Part shown: piece by piece, positions 11,136-22,384 of the stretch
Position numbering within the stretch: the first letter of the stretch is position 1
How the letters are laid out: each line of letters opens with the position of its first letter
From: Coenobita brevimanus
Taxonomy: Eukaryota > Arthropoda > Malacostraca > Decapoda > Coenobitidae
Direction of reading: 5' to 3'
Assembly: GCA_032717465.1 (NCBI GenBank)
Contig: CM064653.1
Location: 38,631,055-38,695,054 of the forward strand
Length of the DNA stretch: 64,000 bases
Translations under genes and position numbers: made by a program
Notes under the pieces: generated by a model
Database searches by the model: none
What the model saw: the letters and a program-made list of their open reading frames with translations, nothing else
What the model was told of the DNA's origin: nothing

Positions 11136-11842
11136 GCACCGCCCGCACCTACATTAATGCCCGCACACGCACATACGCACACGCTACTATACGCATACAC
11201 AAAAACATACAAACGCAAAAGCTACTATACGCACATACGCACGCACACGCTGATGTAGGCTACGCACATCCACACATGTATATGTACGCACACGTTACTA
11301 TACACACTTGCAGACATACGCAGTTGCTACTGTTGGAACACACGCACACACACACTTACACATGCTAATGAATACACAACCATACATACAGCTTTATGAA
11401 CATCCACACACACACACACATGGTAGCCTAATATACGCACACCTACACATACACAAAATGCACATACTGTACACACATACGTACACACACAAACACGCGC
11501 AACTACATGTGAACTCATACAAGGTACTGACAACACATAAGTATACATATTATGTACACAGTACTACACAGATATACCTACACAATGTACGTATACACTC
11601 CTACACGTACATACACATATGCACACATACCCACAATATTACACGCACATTAAACATACGCAAGGCTATAACATATGAATACCTACACATTACTATGCAC
11701 ACAAATACACACACGCGTTTAAGTGTACACGCTACATGCACACAGTTCTATACGCACACGCTACTACATGCACACAGACGCACATAAACGCAACCTCGCA
11801 CCACTTCACACACATGGTTATGTAAACACACACACAGACACA

Positions 11843-11897
<55 letters not shown>

Positions 11898-12000
11898 TAA
11901 ATACAGACATACATGTAGATACTACTGCACTCACCCACGCCATACACGCACACTCAGTGACTCGCACATACCCACAACAAACACGCACACAACATTACTA
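11136..12000 (+). repeat. CA-rich imperfect microsatellite (ACGCACAC, ACATAC)
   Basis: Degenerate CA/TA/CG dinucleotide DNA with a pure (CA)n at about 11848-11895. Thr/His ORFs are compositional. Confidence 0.92.
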
Positions 12001-12108
12001 ACATAATGACACACACACACATACACACACACACACAGACACAGACACAGACACACACACACACACACACACACACCGATCAATTCAAATAAGGAAAAAT
12101 ATAAAAAT

Positions 12109-12165
<57 letters not shown>

Positions 12166-12196
12166 GATCAATTCACATAAGGAAAAATATAAAAAT

Positions 12197-12269
<73 letters not shown>

Positions 12270-12280
12270 GACCTTCAAAC
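12001..12280 (+). repeat. Tandem duplication: (CA)n + anchor + (CT)n
   Basis: The anchor CGATCAATTCAAATAAGG (12077) recurs as CGATCAATTCACATAAGG (about 12164). Both are followed by AAAAATATAAAAATTCTCTC, (CT)n and (CA)n. Period about 87 bp; a third CACCGA at 12267 opens a broken copy. Confidence 0.9.
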
Positions 12281-12370
12281 ACACAGCACGGCAGCAACAC
12301 AGGACTGGGATAACAATAGCGCTCGCGAGAAACTTAGGCACACAAAACTATAACTCTATTCATGTCACGC

Positions 12371-12409
<39 letters not shown>

Positions 12410-12465
12410 TCACACCATTATGTACCCCTCTTTGTATCTATCTATCTATCTATCTATCTCATTTT
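12281..12465 (+). repeat. Unique spacer, (CT)n and (TATC)n
   Basis: After about 90 bp of unique DNA come (CT)n at about 12373-12410 and (TATC)n at about 12437-12460. Confidence 0.9.
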
Positions 12466-12784
12466 CCCGTGTGTGGCTCCTACCCCAATCCAGCTGAGAC
12501 AGGGTACAGAAATGAGGGGATTAATGATGACGATGATTTTCTGAACGTTTTAAAGGACAAAGGCTTTCACGTATCCATCCTCCCCCCACTGCACCACTAC
12601 CCTACCACCACACCCCTACAACCACAACCCCTTTAGTTCGATGTTAGTTACCGCCACAGGACTTTACTGCATATAGGAGCCCCAAACCGCCGCCCCGAGG
12701 TGCAAGAATTAACACGTCTCTCCATCAACACCCTCAGTAAGAGACTTAAAATTGTATTCCTCTTACTCCCGGAGCCTACTATGG
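12466..12784. other. Unique sequence, no feature recognised
   Basis: Ordinary-complexity DNA, no ORF or repeat recognised beyond short CCACTACC words. Confidence 0.5.
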
Positions 12785-13105
12785 TGCCTCTTAATTCAAC
12801 CATCCACCCAATCATTCAACCAACAACCCATCCCAGCATCGTCAAATGTGTAAAGTGAGTGGTGGAAAGAGAGACTGTGTTATCAGGAGAGGTCAAAGTT
12901 ATGTTATTCTTTAAGTTTTTCAGAGATTATACTGCATTACCCTTCATCCATCCATGCAATCAGCCATCCACTCATCCAGCCAATCAACAGCCCATCCCTG
13001 CCTCTCAAAAAGTGAAAAGAGGTTGGTGAGAGGGGAGACTGCGTTATCAGAAGACTGAAGTTACATTATTCTTTTAGGTGTTTTATGGATTACATTTCTC
13101 CGATG
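12785..13105 (+). repeat. 164-bp tandem duplication, two diverged copies
   Basis: CATCCACCCAATCATTCA...GAGACTGTGTTATCAG...TTATTCTTTAAGT is repeated 164 bp downstream as CATCCACTCATCCAGCCA...GAGACTGCGTTATCAG...TTATTCTTTTAGG. Matching words lie at 12871 and 13035. Confidence 0.75.
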
Positions 13106-13552
13106 GAATGGCGTGGCATGGATTGGAACTGTGATGAAGATGAGGGGATGGGATGGGAAACGACAAGAGAAGCGAGTGAGGAAATGAAAGGAGTCATGAA
13201 AAGGAGGGGCGTCATGAAGAGAACTGAAAACTGTAAGGAAAAGAAGAGAGGAGGGAAGAAGTGAGGAAAGTGGCGGGAAGAAAACAACAGACGAGAAGGG
13301 ACGGGAAGGAAAAAGACGGGAAGAGATGAGAAGGGATGGGATGGGACCGTACGAAATAGGATGGAAGTGGTAGATCTGTGAAGAAAATTATAGGTGAGAA
13401 TGGGACGGGTAGGGATGGGACGGAAGGTGGTGAAACTGAGTTGCAATGTCAGGATAAACTGGGATGGAAAGGAGCAAAGTTTTAAGCATATTGGAATGGG
13501 ATGGGATGAGGTGGAAAAAGAGGATGGGACGGGATGGGACGGGACGGGAAGG

Positions 13553-13602
<50 letters not shown>
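13106..13602 (+). repeat. Polypurine (GGGAT/GGGAC)n tract ending in (GA)n
   Basis: GATGGGATGGGA and GGGACGGGA variants, then uninterrupted (GA)n at about 13558-13602. The 179-aa minus ORF is Ser/Pro/Phe-rich simple sequence. Confidence 0.88.
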
Positions 13603-13684
13603 ATTACAAAGAAGTGTCGAGGGTGGCAAAGGGAGGTACTGTCGTTCTCAGGGTCTTTCTCTTTTCCTTTAGGGTCTCTCTCTT

Positions 13685-13718
<34 letters not shown>

Positions 13719-13842
13719 ACGTTCTCCAAGCCCTAGTGAACCAGTAACAGCAGGAACCACATCGATCCCACGCCCAGGCAGGGAACAGTTCCACCCTACT
13801 TCCTTATCTACCTCTACCACACGACCTACTCTACTGTTTTAT
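13603..13842 (+). repeat. Unique spacer with (CT)n
   Basis: Unique DNA flanks a (CT)n run at about 13687-13718. No gene. Confidence 0.7.
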
Positions 13843-14043
13843 GCTACCTACCCCCAGACGATTTTATTTAACTACCTACAGACGATTTCATTCATGCCGG
13901 ACCTTTTCAAATGATGGGGGTACGTGAAAGCCACTATATTTCTACCCCCCACCCCCCACCCGTTCGAAAAAGTACCTCGTAAGCTGAATAAAGTCGTCTG
14001 GAGGAAGCAAGGAAAAAAAAAAACGCGTCGTTGAACGGAAGAG
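13843..14043. mobile_element. Palindromic TTAA-family element, copy 2
   Basis: Left arm CCCCAGACGATTTTATTTAA with a second partial left arm ACAGACGATTTCATTCATG; right arm GCTGAATAAAGTCGTCTGGA then GGAAGCAAGG. The centre has TCAAATGATGGGGG and CCCGTTCGAAAAAG. The duplicated left arm suggests rearrangement. Confidence 0.6.
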
Positions 14044-14067
14044 CTTACCCCTTTAATACGAAGAAGT

Positions 14068-14161
<94 letters not shown>

Positions 14162-14377
14162 TGTTAATACCCGCAGACGGTTTTTATTGAATTTCGGAAA
14201 AAAAACATCGTACTGAAGGGGTTAACGAATATCATATCTAACTCCTCCATTTCGGAAACCTCCCCCACAATCGTCTGGCGGAAGCAACATATAATAATAA
14301 AATCTAAGGAAAAGAAATCGTCAGTAAGAAGATTTTTTAAAAAAGCAAAACTTACGTCCTCACACTGAAGGGGTTAA
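14044..14377. mobile_element. Palindromic TTAA-family element with internal (GT)n
   Basis: Begins TTACCCCTTTAATACG and ends CACTGAAGGGGTTAA. Arms are CCCGCAGACGGTTTTTATTG and CAATCGTCTGGCGGAAGCAA; the centre is GTACTGAAGGGGTTAACG. A GT run of about 94 bp (14070-14163) lies inside the left end. Removing it leaves about 240 bp, matching copies at 3686 and 44662. Confidence 0.65.
14070..14163 (+). repeat. (TG)47 microsatellite inside a MITE
   Basis: Uninterrupted TG run of about 94 bp. Confidence 0.98.
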
Positions 14378-15400
<1,023 letters not shown>

Positions 15401-15690
15401 CATCATCATTAATATTACCATCGTCATCATGTTCACTATCACCACAGCCATCACAATCATCATCATTATTACCACTCATCACAATCATAATCATCACAAT
15501 CATCCATCATTATCATCAGGCTGAGTCAGTCCATTGCAGGATGTTAGCTCCCCCATCTATCTCCACAATCAGCATAATTTCATCACTCCATCTTGTTCTC
15601 GCTCCGCCTCTTCTTCTCATTCTGTCATTAGATTACCATTCAGTTAACTTGGTTTTCATCTCTCAGGTTTTCAGTGAATAAATAATTATA
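15401..15690 (-). mobile_element. Probable 3' end of an RTE-like LINE or its SINE partner
   Basis: Read on the minus strand, CATCCTGCAATGGACTGACT CAGCCTGATGATAATGATGG resembles the 3' tail at 32100-32140 (CTGCAGTGGATACTCAAACG, GCTGATGATG) and ends in ATG/ATC trinucleotides. Such tails are typical of RTE-clade non-LTR elements. No reverse-transcriptase coding is visible. Confidence 0.45.
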
Positions 15691-16104
15691 TAAAGAAATT
15701 ATTAAAAAACATGACCTGCACCTGGCTACTCATGTTTTTTAACTGTGGTAATTGTATCGCCTATTTTCGTCTGTTCTCTTATCCATCAACCTCTCTGTAT
15801 TTTTCCACTTCATCTAGCCTATCCATCCTTCATAAATCTTTCACTGACGGAAACGTCCCTCAGAGTACCACCCATCTGGGCCAAATCCGGTAGGAAAGAC
15901 AACTTACTAAATCACCATGCATCTATTTTCTAGCTATACAGTTACTACTCTAGACACTGTAGTTTCTTTGATTACACGGCACAGTTTGGCTTGTCACTCA
16001 CTGCAAAGCAACCTTAGTTAAATAAAGGAAGTACACACTGACTATAAGACCAGTATCATATAGGAAACTGAACAGGACGGTAACGCCAGCAGCCAATTCC
16101 ATAT
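15691..16104. other. Unique sequence, no feature recognised
   Basis: Short ORFs of up to 62 aa lack recognisable motifs. Weak GACTATAAGACC-like phrases near 16040 and 16360 may be a diverged local repeat. Confidence 0.5.
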
Positions 16105-16302
16105 TAACCCCTTTGAAGTGGATAGGCCCGAGGCTAGGCCACCGAAATCCACCACATTAATGTTTAGATCTCCAGCTTATTGTTCCTGAAGGAATTACAT
16201 GATCGATAACCCTCCAGTCACCTCTTGGGGATCGAACCTACGCACATCGCTACACCGTGACTTCAACTGGAACCCTCTAACCACTAGACCACAAGGGGCC
16301 AG
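16105..16302 (-). mobile_element. tRNA-derived SINE, family S1 (minus strand)
   Basis: On the minus strand the head reads GGCCCCTTGTGGTCTAGTGG (box A TGGTCTAGTGG at 16281-16291), then box B GGTTCGATCCCC (16227-16238), AAGAGGTGACTGGAGG, ATCGATCATG and CCTAGCCTCGGGCC. The same order occurs at 44058-44295 on the plus strand. The head resembles a tRNA-Glu-like 5' half. Non-coding; RNA polymerase III promoter boxes are intact by eye. Confidence 0.75.
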
Positions 16303-16713
16303 ACAGACATACGGACTACAGAAGAGGCAGGACACACTGACTGCAGGACTGGCACACCGACTATAACGCCCGGATTATAATTACCGAGCAAAGAGCGTGA
16401 AGGAGACACTGATTATAAAAAGCAGGTTTTGAAACGTATGTGACAGGGGTGCGCAGGGGAAAAAAAAAAAAAAAGAGTAATGGAAAAATGGACGAGAAGT
16501 ATTAATGAGGAGGGTACGAGGGAAGATGGGGAGGAAGAAGTGGACGGCAGGAGGGAAAAAGGAAAAAGGGAGAAGTGGAGGATGAGGTGGATAGGATGAA
16601 AGAAAGGGGAGGGGACAGGAGTGTGGTGTTTAATGAAAACGCAGAGCCACATAGTACAACCTCGTCTACTTTTCTACTCGAGGCCAGATTTTTTTATATC
16701 ACTAGAGAGGATC

Positions 16714-16747
<34 letters not shown>

Positions 16748-16750
16748 TAA
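16303..16750 (+). repeat. Unique spacer, poly(A), polypurine tract and poly(T)
   Basis: Poly(A) near 16460-16474, G/A-rich DNA at 16480-16625, and a T run at about 16710-16746. Short ORFs here are compositional. Confidence 0.75.
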
Positions 16751-17071
16751 GCCATTTATTTATTTTCTATTTTATCATAAGCGCTTTTTTCATCATACCT
16801 CTCCTTTCGGCCAGACGTTCACGTTATTTGGCTCCTGCTCACTACAGGGACGTGGAATCACTTTTGCCACGTAACGGAAGCCAAATGATCTCACATATTG
16901 TCGCCCTTTGTTCTCCCCTAAAGTATACTTGTATTGCTAGATCGTATAAGCGGCTCTGTCTATCGTCCTTTATGGGTTAAAGCTGGCTGACCAATACTCT
17001 TGAACTTGTTATAGGTTACTCACTAAAAGTACGTCCATGGAGACAAATGTAGTTGGACGTACTATGTGAAT
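16751..17071. other. Unique sequence, no feature recognised
   Basis: Ordinary-complexity DNA, no recognisable gene. Confidence 0.5.
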
Positions 17072-17441
17072 TTAACTAGAAAGCATTCAGAGAGCGCATA
17101 CCTCCGCCAATGCCACTGCCATTAAAAAGGATCCGGATCCGGATCCGCCCCCAAATTTAATCATTTCTTTCTTGGTCCAGGGTACACCTTTCCACAAAAT
17201 TTCATTGAAATTCATTGAGAACTTTTGGAAATATTGTGCGGGACACTCCGGATCCTCCCACAATTTAACCATTTCTATCTCGGCCCATGACTCACCCTCC
17301 CAGAAAATTTAATCAAAAGCCGTTCATAACATTTGAGTAGTCATGCTAACAGACAGACAAACCAACGCACACATAACCTCCTTGGCGAAGGTAACAAACC
17401 AACGCCGGCAAAAACATAACCTCCTTGGCGAAGGTAATAAG
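17072..17441 (-). mobile_element. Dispersed DNA repeat, family B (minus strand)
   Basis: On the minus strand it runs from CTTATTACCTTCGCCAAGG to GGCGGAGGTATGCGCTCTCT and CTTTCTAGTTAA, the same ends and order as 29123-29457. Shared internal words are AATTTCATTGAAATTCATTG/its complement, GGATCCGGATCC, and TTTTGTGGAAAGGTG. The proximal end (ACATAACCTCCTTGGCGAAG) is present twice, at about 17368 and 17413. No ORF; superfamily not assigned. Confidence 0.75.
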
Positions 17442-17760
17442 TTTCAGTCGACAACTTACACCAAGAATACCGGTCAAAGACTGCAGCACTAACTTGTACA
17501 GCTGACAGACAGAACCCAGTATGGCCAGTCGCAGTGCATTTATACTTAAACAGGGGTATGTAGACGACACAGGTGCTACTGTACCTGGCCGCACAACCAG
17601 GTTAGTAAACACCAAAACAGTCTGAAAAACCGCTGAGATACCCGGCAATACAACATCCACGCCGATCTTTTTAGGATATATTCTTATGAGCTTTTTACAC
17701 GTGGTCTCAACTTTGAATCCTCGCTTTCGTAACAGGTCCAAAGAATGAGATTTACAGAGG
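17442..17760 (-). other. Open minus-strand stretch of normal complexity, unrecognised
   Basis: Part of a 193-codon minus-strand frame (17346-17927). Its ends are repeat-derived, but about 105 codons here have non-repetitive composition with words such as KKLIRIYPKKIG and FQTVLVFTNLV. I recognise no family. It may be an exon relic or chance. Confidence 0.2.
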
Positions 17761-17985
17761 CTATAGGGAGGAGGAAAAGTGGAGTGGGGAGGGGTCGGGT
17801 GGAGGAGGAAGAGGAGTGGGGCGCGGTGGGGTGGAGCAGAAGTATGAAAGAAGTGAGGTGGGATGGTGAGGACTAAAAGGAGTGGGGTCGAGGAGTTCAA
17901 AGGAGTACAATGGAGAGCAAACAGCAACAGACTTGTTGGTTCTCTTGTGGCTATTTGTTATAAAGTTATAACTAACAAAACTATC
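17761..17985 (-). repeat. Polypurine strip and dispersed repeat family C (minus)
   Basis: From about 17885, the minus strand reads AATAGCCACAAGAGAACCAA then CAAGTCTGTTGCTGTTTGCT and TGTACTCC. This matches plus-strand copies at 51208, 59455 and 63775. On the minus strand it leads into C/T-rich DNA, as those copies do. Confidence 0.65.
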
Positions 17986-18400
17986 TCATGAGACATGGAA
18001 GAAAAAAAAAGAAGAAGAAAAGAAAGGAGTGGGTCTGGGTGAGGAAGGAGTAAGAGAGGGAGTGGGAGAGGTTAATAGGGGAGGGGGGGAGTGTGGCTAA
18101 TCCCCTTATACCTGTCACTAAGGGTTGATGAGCTGAGTAATGACATACTAATTACACCCTTAACCACCCTCACGGCACCATCTAAGCCTGACTCTCTCTC
18201 TCTCTCTCTCTCTCTCAACCACCCCATCATACCTCGTCCAAATAACACGAAGGAAAAGGAAATAAGAAGAAAGTGAGCAGGAAGAAAGAAGAGGAGAGGA
18301 GAGAAGAGGAGGCGAGGTGGCGGTCAAGTGGTGGGAGAGTAGACGTTCGCGACATCGATCCCCAGCTGAAGAAGGAAACATTTTTAGTAAAGATGGGTTT
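17986..18400. other. Polypurine strips, (CT)n and a weak tRNA-like segment
   Basis: G/A-rich at 18000-18090 and 18245-18310, (CT)n at 18190-18217. GTGGCGGTCAAGTGGTGGG (18317-18335) with CATCGATCCCC (18353-18363) resembles box A/box B of a SINE head but is poor. Confidence 0.4.
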
Positions 18401-18770
18401 CGTTTATCCCTTCACTACGACACCGTCAATTATTTTCATCTGATTGACTTTACGGGATTTTATTCATAGTTTAAAAGCTTACATCTACAGCCACCAGAAG
18501 TCCATGAAATCTCCTCCGTCTTCCTCTCCCAGTTTCTTTTACTCTCTCTCTCTCTCTCTCTCCAAAGAATAAAACCTGCATCTTGATAGGTCATTATAAA
18601 ATCCTCCGGTGTAGACTAAGTCAAGATTAAACTCAAAAATGTCTCATGGAAATCCGTGCAATTACAACACCAAACCCATCATTATCACTATCACTTGACT
18701 GCTTCCCACAAAATCATTTAAACTACAGCCATTATTGTTCAGAGCATAAAGACTTGAAAAGGTGGAGTAG
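18401..18770. other. Mostly unique sequence with one (CT)n run
   Basis: ATCCCTTCACTACGACACCG near 18407 and GGGATTTTATTCATAG near 18455 hint at a decayed TTAA-family arm. (CT)n at 18541-18562. No gene. Confidence 0.45.
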
Positions 18771-19020
18771 TTACATGAGGAAAGCGGCTGGAATGATGAT
18801 AGAGAGGATTTGAGTGGTGACAGGGTCTTTTAGAAGTGAGAGGGAGTGGTGATAGAGAGATTGAGTGGTGGGAGGGAGTGGTGACAGAGACTTGAGTGGG
18901 GGGGGGGTTGTGGTGATATAAGTTGGGAGATGTGGGTGGGAGTGGTGATGGTGTCTTGGAGTGGTGGGAGGGAGTGGTGATGTTGTCTTGGAGTGGTGGG
19001 AGGGAGTGGTATCTTTGTCT
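18771..19020 (+). repeat. GGAGTGGTGGGAGGGAGTGGTGA minisatellite
   Basis: Variants of GAGTGGTGGGAGGGAGTGGT repeat at about 38-40 bp spacing, five or six copies. Minus-strand His/Ser/Pro ORFs are derived from it. Confidence 0.88.
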
Positions 19021-19348
19021 GAGTGGCTGTCTGTCCGCCTGTCTATTTGTCGCTCCTCCCCCTCCCCCAGCCATCTCATTCACGAACTAAAAGATGAAAA
19101 TGCAACACTGAAAAGGCATTCAGTCAAGGCTTATAATGGAAACAAAAGTTAATATAAAGGCTTCGCTACGATTCACCTTCATACATATAACTCTCTCTCT
19201 CTCTCTCTCTCTCTCACGGATGATTAAAAAAAAAAATCCTATTCTTCACTTTCTCCTCTCACACTTAATCCAGAGAGAGAGAGAGAGAGAGAAAATCATT
19301 TGCATGATAAAGGCGAGCGAAGACAAGGGATGCAGGAAGTTAGACACG
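19021..19348 (+). repeat. Unique spacer with (CT)n and (GA)n
   Basis: (CT)n at about 19192-19215 and (GA)n at about 19272-19292, otherwise unique. No gene. Confidence 0.75.
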
Positions 19349-19386
19349 CGCGCGCGCGCGCACACACACACACACGCGCACGCGCG

Positions 19387-19458
<72 letters not shown>
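19349..19458 (+). repeat. (CG)n/(CA)n alternating purine-pyrimidine tract
   Basis: CGCGCGCGCGCG passes into CACACA, CGCGCACGCGCG and a long (CA)n: about 110 bp of strict pyrimidine-purine alternation, a strong Z-DNA-forming composition. Confidence 0.95.
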
Positions 19459-19461
<3 letters not shown>

Positions 19462-19519
19462 CCACAATGTTCTCTTTTGTTCTACATTCAGTCGTCTTAA
19501 TTTAACGAGTACATGCATC

Positions 19520-19605
<86 letters not shown>

Positions 19606-19782
19606 GCTTACACTACGATGACGACTTATACCCATTTCCTGCTCTCCATCAATCCCACCTCTGCCAAGACGCCATTTCCTGATTTTCACGTCGCTAACAC
19701 CAAACGATTTCACTCAGCACAGGGAAAATTCTCGCACGGAAAGGAATCGAAACAACGTGCCTCTGGACTGCGGGGTATTTCG
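19459..19782 (+). repeat. (CT)n-(CA)n compound microsatellite and flanks
   Basis: (CT)n at 19522-19558 runs directly into (CA)n to about 19602. Near 19705 CAAACGATTTCACTCAGCAC resembles a TTAA-family arm. Confidence 0.85.
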
Positions 19783-19980
19783 TAACACTTCTCCCTCAGC
19801 GATCTGTTCTGCATATTTGGCCTCAATATTCTGTTCTAATACTATACTACGAGTCTATCCCATACAAAGCACTTCTTCATGACTAGCATATTTTAGTGTT
19901 AGTCTCTTGTTACACTTCAGCCTTCATGACACAGAGGGCAATTTTTCGTCTAGTTAAAGTGAAAAGAGTACAGTTCCAAG
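19783..19980 (-). mobile_element. MITE-like repeat, family A (copy 3, inverted)
   Basis: On the minus strand: TACTCTTTTCACTTTAACTA, then GCTAGTCATGAAGAAGTGCT and GAAGTGTTACGAAAT, in the same order as copies at 1368 and 7288. Confidence 0.6.
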
Positions 19981-20124
19981 AGACTCCCAAGATGAAGAAA
20001 ATCGCAGGTCACGGGATGAAAGAGGTCACGGTAGCGATGAGGTTAACGATCTCCACTAATGAGGTTAATTAATCCAGAATAAGTCACCTGTGGGATGTCA
20101 TTAGGGAGTGCTTACTAACTTCAC
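19981..20124. other. Unique sequence, no feature recognised
   Basis: Ordinary-complexity spacer. Confidence 0.5.
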
Positions 20125-20273
20125 GTCGTCCTTCTCTTTTGATCTTACCACCTCCACACGATTTCATTCCCGGTGAGAGAGACCTTCTGCGTTGGAATTT
20201 TAGCGATAACCTTCATCAACCTCTTCACCTCATGAAATCGTCCTTCACCTGCGTAAAATCGTCTGTTAAAGGG

Positions 20274-20277
<4 letters not shown>
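20125..20277. mobile_element. TTAA-family element, degraded
   Basis: Left arm CACCTCCACACGATTTCATT, right end AAAATCGTCTGTTAAAGGGT ending in TTAA at 20274-20277. Confidence 0.5.
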
Positions 20278-20590
<313 letters not shown>

Positions 20591-20689
20591 CAGGAGAAAT
20601 TACACAAAGTATTAGTGATGTAATGATATGTAAACAGTGTGCTTCTTTGTACTCCTCTCTCTGGTGTAACTGTACTAATTATTCATAGC

Positions 20690-20800
20690 TGTTTCACTCC
20701 GATGACGTGGCGCTTACTTTATTCGTGCTGCCTCCAGACGATTTTATTCAGCTTAGGGGAACCTTGTCGAAATGGAGGGATTGGATGTAGCCTTCACTAA
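20690..20800. mobile_element. TTAA-family left arm, well preserved
   Basis: TCACTCCGATGACGTGGCG, then GCTGCCTCCAGACGATTTTA, TTCAGCTTAGGGGAACC, TCGAAATGGAGGGATTGGAT. This is the best-preserved view of a left arm and half-centre. The right arm is missing. Confidence 0.6.
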
Positions 20801-20984
20801 GCCAGAGTGTAGTTGTGGCCACGCGTAGTTTAAATACAATTATCTGGTAACCACTAATGATGAATTACAAAAAGGGTGATACCATACAGAAAAGGGTAAA
20901 CGTTCTACGAGGGGTGATTTCAGTTGTCTTTCCCTCATCATCTCTCTCTCTCTCTCATACACGTACATGTTACATGGAATGTGT
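20801..20984. other. Unique spacer with short (CT)n
   Basis: No feature besides (CT)n near 20940-20956. Confidence 0.5.
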
Positions 20985-21320
20985 GTAACTAGTAATTTCA
21001 TGAACTCCCGAGGGAATTCGTGAAATGAGTTTAAATTGGGAAGGGCTAATTAAGGTTAGGTTAATTAGGCGGCAGTTATGCTATAGGCTACTGGGATAAT
21101 CTAGGTTAAGTTTAGGTTAGGTTAATTTAGATGAACGCTTAACATAACTTAGCATTCATATAAATTAGCGTATCCTAACCTAACCTAACTGACCTAAATT
21201 TAACCTAGATTGTCCCAGCCTAATCTAACCGCGGCCTAAATTAACCTAACCTTAATTAACACATCCTAATTTTACCTCATTTAACGAATTTCCTTGGGTT
21301 TTCGTGAAATCACTAGCTAC
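20985..21320. mobile_element. 336-bp foldback (long inverted repeat) element
   Basis: The left half (CTAGTAATTTCATGAA, AATTCGTGAAATGAGTTTAA, CTAATTAAGGTTAGGTTAAT, GGATAATCTAGGTTAA) reappears as the reverse complement of the right half (starting from TTCGTGAAATCACTAG at its end). Arms are about 155-165 bp with small differences and the centre lies near 21150. GGTTAGGTTA words in the arms mimic TTAGG repeats. No ORF; TSD not resolved. Confidence 0.8.
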
Positions 21321-21357
21321 ACAAATTCCCTGTAACACACACACACACATACAGAGT

Positions 21358-21362
<5 letters not shown>

Positions 21363-21413
<51 letters not shown>

Positions 21414-21587
21414 AAAGAAATTGTATAGAGGGATATGGAGAGGGAAAATGAAGTTAGAGAGAGAGAGAGAGATTGGGAGAATATAGGTAAGAAATTATAT
21501 AGCGGGATATGGAGAGGGGAAAATGAAAGAGTGAGGGGAAGGGACAGAGGATTGCCATATATACACATCTGTATAATTTTGTATACG

Positions 21588-21658
<71 letters not shown>

Positions 21659-21760
21659 GTATACAAAATTATATAGATGTGTATATATGGCAAACCTCTG
21701 TCCCTTCCCCTCACTCTAACTTCACTTTCCCCTCTCCATATCCCGCTATATAATTTCTTT

Positions 21761-21807
<47 letters not shown>

Positions 21808-21815
21808 CCCGTTCA
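21363..21815. repeat. Long palindrome with (TA)n centre and GA/CT flanks
   Basis: The left arm 21474-21592 (GAAATTATATAGCGGGATAT, GAGGGGAAGGGACAGAGG, CATATATACACATCTGTATA, TTTTGTATACGG) is complementary to 21656-21770. The centre is (TA)n at about 21594-21655. The left side is preceded by a second diverged copy of the outer arm (21407-21455) and (GA)n at 21363-21408, mirrored by (CT)n at about 21765-21800. Confidence 0.85.
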
Positions 21816-22158
21816 TTACTTTTCTCACATTTTCCTCCTCTCTCTCTCCCCCCACCCCTCAGTCTACCTCCTGCCATCCACCCCTCACTTCTTCGTTTTC
21901 ATCCGTCCTTCCCAACTCCCTTTTCCTCTTTCACCCATACCCTTCCCTTCGTTTCTCCCTTCTAACTCCTTTCCTGTTCACCAATGTCTCTTCATTTTTC
22001 TCTACTTCACTTTCATCATCCCCTCCACTCCTTCGTTCCAATTTCTTTCCTCCCCCCGTCTCTCTCTCTCTCTGTCTCTGTCTCTCCCTGTGTCTCTCTA
22101 ACCTTATTTTACCTCCTCATATCCTCTCTATGAAATTCCCTTACCCATCTTCCCTACA

Positions 22159-22205
<47 letters not shown>

Positions 22206-22301
22206 AGCCACTTAACGCTTGTATAGGGCCTGCCAAATTACATCTCTCCCTTCCATCGATAAGGACGCATTTTTTTTACTCTCTCTCTCTACCTCTCTCC
22301 C

Positions 22302-22304
<3 letters not shown>
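21816..22304 (+). repeat. Polypyrimidine tract with (CT)n
   Basis: C/T-rich, (CT)n at about 22160-22203. The 256-aa plus-strand ORF spanning it and the neighbouring arrays is compositional. Confidence 0.88.

Positions 22305-22368
<64 letters not shown>
22305..22368 (+). repeat. (GT)32 microsatellite followed by (GA)n
   Basis: GT run of 64 bp, then GAGAGAGA to about 22384. Confidence 0.97.
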
Positions 22369-22370
<2 letters not shown>

Positions 22371-22384
22371 GAGAGAGAGAGAGT

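Noticed and set aside
20985..21320. Interstitial telomere repeat
   Set aside because: GGTTAGG words are few; the inverted symmetry of the whole segment explains the sequence better.
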